Shown here: piece after piece, positions 61,565 to 64,000 of the stretch
Layout of the letters: each line of letters begins with the position of its first letter
Position numbering within the stretch: position 1 is the stretch's first letter
NCBI GenBank assembly: GCA_027627225.1
Contig: CM051030.1
Coordinates: 3,687,501-3,751,500 of the forward strand
Direction of reading: 5' to 3'
Length of the DNA: 64,000 nt
DNA from: Congeria kusceri
Taxonomy: Eukaryota; Mollusca; Bivalvia; Myida; Dreissenidae
Notes under the pieces: model-generated
Told to the model about the DNA's origin: nothing
The model's database searches: none
The model's input: the letters and a program-made list of their open reading frames with translations, nothing else
Made by a program: the position numbers and the translations under genes

Positions 61565-61725
61565 GTTCCAGTGGTCTTATAGTGCCCGGTGTGAACCATC
61601 TAATAAGCTGTACCTCTGCTTAACATCTAGTTTGAAAGACGTGTTAGTAGGTTACGATGTAGCAGGGGCTTGAACCTGGGACTCACGGAATGTTAAGTCG
61701 TTGTGATATCACTCGATCACTTGAA
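61565..61725 (-). repeat. tRNA-like SINE remnant
   Basis: On the minus strand a weak A-box-like TGATCGAGTGATATC and a B-box-like GGTTCAAGCCCC have tRNA-like spacing. Stems appear degraded. Confidence 0.35.
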
Positions 61726-62253
61726 ATGGAACGGTCAACTCAATGCTATATTCATAATATTTTAATAATTTTCACATAGAGCAGTTTTCAATGTAAACAC
61801 CACTCATATCTAATGAATACTTTACTGGAAATTGGTGTTAAGTAAATGCCACACAACCATTGTTAGTCCTCTGATAAAGCAGCCCTGAATTATATAGTTA
61901 GAATTAGTATTAGCAAAGAGAGGATAAATGCTGAAAAACGCTGCATAGCAATTTCGTTACAATGTTGTTTTCATGCAAGCAGCTAGTTGCCGCATGATTC
62001 TCCACTGCATAAAAGGCATTTTCATTGATTGCTGCTGTAAATTGATACCACATTGCTCCACTGCTCTGGTGGGAGCAGCTTCCAGCAGCATCCATTAAGT
62101 ACATGCTCATGCTGACTCTGTGTAATTTGCTCTGGAATACACCCCCCCCCCCATCTGCCACCCTCATAGTGGAAATATTCTTAGAAATATCATTACAAAG
62201 AGAAGCATTGTATTTTGGCGAATTCTTATCTGTATTTAAGATGAGCAGCTGTG

Positions 62254-62308
62254 TTTGAGTATCATTTGTTTGGATTTTTCGCAGTTTTTAACAGTATTTC
62301 AGTCATAG
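62254..62308 (-). mobile_element. S1 SINE tail fragment
   Basis: TTGTTTGGATTTTTCGCAGT and ACAGTATTTCAGT match the 3' tail of the S1 copies at 21105 and 60354. A 5'-truncated insertion. Confidence 0.6.
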
Positions 62309-62309
62309 C

Positions 62310-63315
62310 TTATGTGCATAGTTTTTTTTTCCGAGACAAATTACACAATTATTGTGGTAGTGAAATTTGATAATGAAAAGTTTGAAGCAAAAGCATAACT
62401 TTTGGAATCTGCAGTTTAAATGCTGTTATCAAATTATTTAAACTTTAGTATATTTTATTTCAAGCCTTATTTCATATTTCAAAGAAAGAAAATCAAATAA
62501 ATAAACAGCCATATTGAACATTTTAGTCAGTTCTACAAGTTTGCAAGTTGTAAAATTGTTGTATGATGTTATAACAATAAAAACGTTGTGTCAGTAAAAT
62601 TATAAGTTGCAAACTTGCATGTTGTTTTTCGTAAGACGGTCAGCAGCCAAAATGCAGTATTGTAAAAAAACACATAATTCAAAAAACAACATTCTAGACG
62701 ATCGGAGAAAAGACAAAGACCATAAATATTGGACATGTCTGTCCCAGGCATTATAATCCCATATGTAATAGAGATCAATATGTCTGTCTGCCTCAACCAA
62801 AAAGGTTGCCATGGTTTCGAGATCAGATAATTATTCTCAAATATCCAGACTATGCATAATCCGAGTACATTTGCACCCGCGATGCAGGTTCTTGCACCGA
62901 CTGAAGAATACGCTTTTAAATTTCATATTTAAGTTAAAAAAAATGCTGCATCCCTTTATTGCTAGTTGTGTGATACTTATGATAGGAATGATACATATAT
63001 GTTTGACATTTTACGTTCGCGTGCTAGCGTACCATCTGTTGACAAATTGTTACAGGGATATTGGTGTTTTAAGAAACCGATCCCATGCACGGAAATGCTG
63101 GAAAAGTGAGCAGCAGTTATAATATTACTTAAATTTGAAAAGTAGGAAAGTTTAGCCAATGGTGTTCAAGATGGATATTATTATTTGTTCATGTTAAACG
63201 CATTGAAATAAAGATAATTTAGTTATTAACTTTAAACAACATGACACTGAAGAACATGTACGGAAAAATCGTGAATAAAAGAAATTAACCTGGTAATAAA
63301 AACGTTGTCGCGTGC
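62310..63315. other. Unassigned DYRK intron sequence
   Basis: The frames of 60-103 codons here lack splice sites of the needed phase and match nothing I recognise. No VYYAKKKRR-type continuation of DYRK was found. Confidence 0.35.
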
Positions 63316-63317
63316 GT

Positions 63318-63772
63318 TTAGAGGGACTGTACGATTTTGTACGAAAATTATAATGTAAAACCATCCATTGATTCTAATGATGTCAGTTGATTTTAAAAAT
63401 ATTATTATAATATATGTTGAGAATAACTTGTGTTGAGAAATGTGTACTAAGAGAGGAATTTAAAACTAAAATAATACATTGCGGCACAGCGAACTATTAT
63501 ATACATGTACACACCACACTAGATAAGTCAAATCGATTGGTTCCGCATGCGCAGTCCTTATTTACTCATTCAAATTCGATTGTAACCGTTGCTGTAGGAT
63601 TAACGGGCCTGTATCGACAGAAAATATATTATTTGCATTTTTCGATAAGAGAAATAGTTTTTGTCGATGTTGATGTTTATTGGTTTTATATAAAACGTTT
63701 TTTAGTTCGTGGGTAACGAAAGAGACTTGATTTAAAAAATAAATTATAAAAATCAGACAGTCCCTCTTTAAG
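63318..63772. mobile_element. AGAGGGACTGT-ended inverted-repeat element
   Basis: AGAGGGACTGTACGATTTTG at the left and AAATCAGACAGTCCCTCTTT at the right are inverted. The 100-codon frame inside has no recognised homology; the element is probably non-autonomous. Confidence 0.7.
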
Positions 63773-63817
63773 ACCAAGATGGAATTTAAAAAAATCAAGA
63801 CATTTCCTGTTAAGGCA

Positions 63818-64000
63818 TAAAAAAAAATTATGTTTGTTTCAGGTTACCCGACCTACCCTAAAAAAATGCCCCGACCATAGAACATTTTATTGAGTGGGTC
63901 AGATATTTTTTTGTTTATTTTACTTTTTTCCAATAATTAAATGTTTTTTTAAATAAATAAGTGTTTTGTTTTGATAGCATATACTCAAAAACAATGTTTT
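63818..64000. mobile_element. GGCRTAAAAAAAAAT-ended element, copy 2 (cut by window end)
   Basis: GGCATAAAAAAAAATTATGT, TTTCAGGTTACCCGACCTAC and AAATGCCCCGACC are the reverse of the right end of 27796-28122. The element continues past the window. Confidence 0.75.

Overview
The window is animal nuclear DNA: AT-rich, with short exons bounded by GT/AG, kilobase introns and dense interspersed and tandem repeats. A bivalve mollusc is the best guess. An abundant ~230-260 bp palindromic repeat containing small hairpins (five copies plus a fragment), tRNA-derived SINEs and typical bivalve repeats recall the zebra mussel genus Dreissena. The genus is from memory, not from a search.

Four protein-coding genes can be assembled by splice phase. 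(1) 915-2953, + strand: a two-exon, 78-residue small subunit of serine palmitoyltransferase (SPTSSA/SPTSSB family). (2) 6548-9210, + strand: a four-exon gene for an unrecognised basic, Ser/Arg-rich protein of 262 or 230 residues. (3) 36518-22189, - strand: TMEM192, a lysosomal four-pass membrane protein with a C-terminal coiled coil. Six exons fit the family well; a seventh, tiny first exon is tentative. (4) 42085-59330 and beyond, + strand: the 5' part of a DYRK1A/minibrain kinase gene. A tentative first coding exon joins, across a ~16.9 kb intron, an exon encoding the DYRK homology box. The kinase domain lies past the right edge. TMEM192 and the DYRK gene are divergently arranged, with a CpG-richer stretch near 36.1-36.4 kb.

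Layout: 0-9.2 kb holds two + strand genes and several minisatellites. 9.2-22 kb is gene-free and built from nested mobile elements (hAT-type MITE, SINEs, fold-back elements). 22-36.5 kb is TMEM192, with a 2 kb polypurine minisatellite in its first intron. 36.5-64 kb is the 5' region and giant first intron of the DYRK gene, with a 14-copy 49-bp satellite grown inside a MITE.

The four genes are not a pathway; they are ordinary housekeeping or signalling genes. The most unusual pattern is that tandem arrays repeatedly sit on or beside splice junctions. The TMEM192 last-exon acceptor resembles the unit of the array next to it. The DYRK exon acceptor plus the start of the exon is present three times in tandem. 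The DYRK first exon emerges from a minisatellite. The SPTSS intron becomes a minisatellite within about 10 bases of its donor. All calls are from reading the sequence; no database search was possible.
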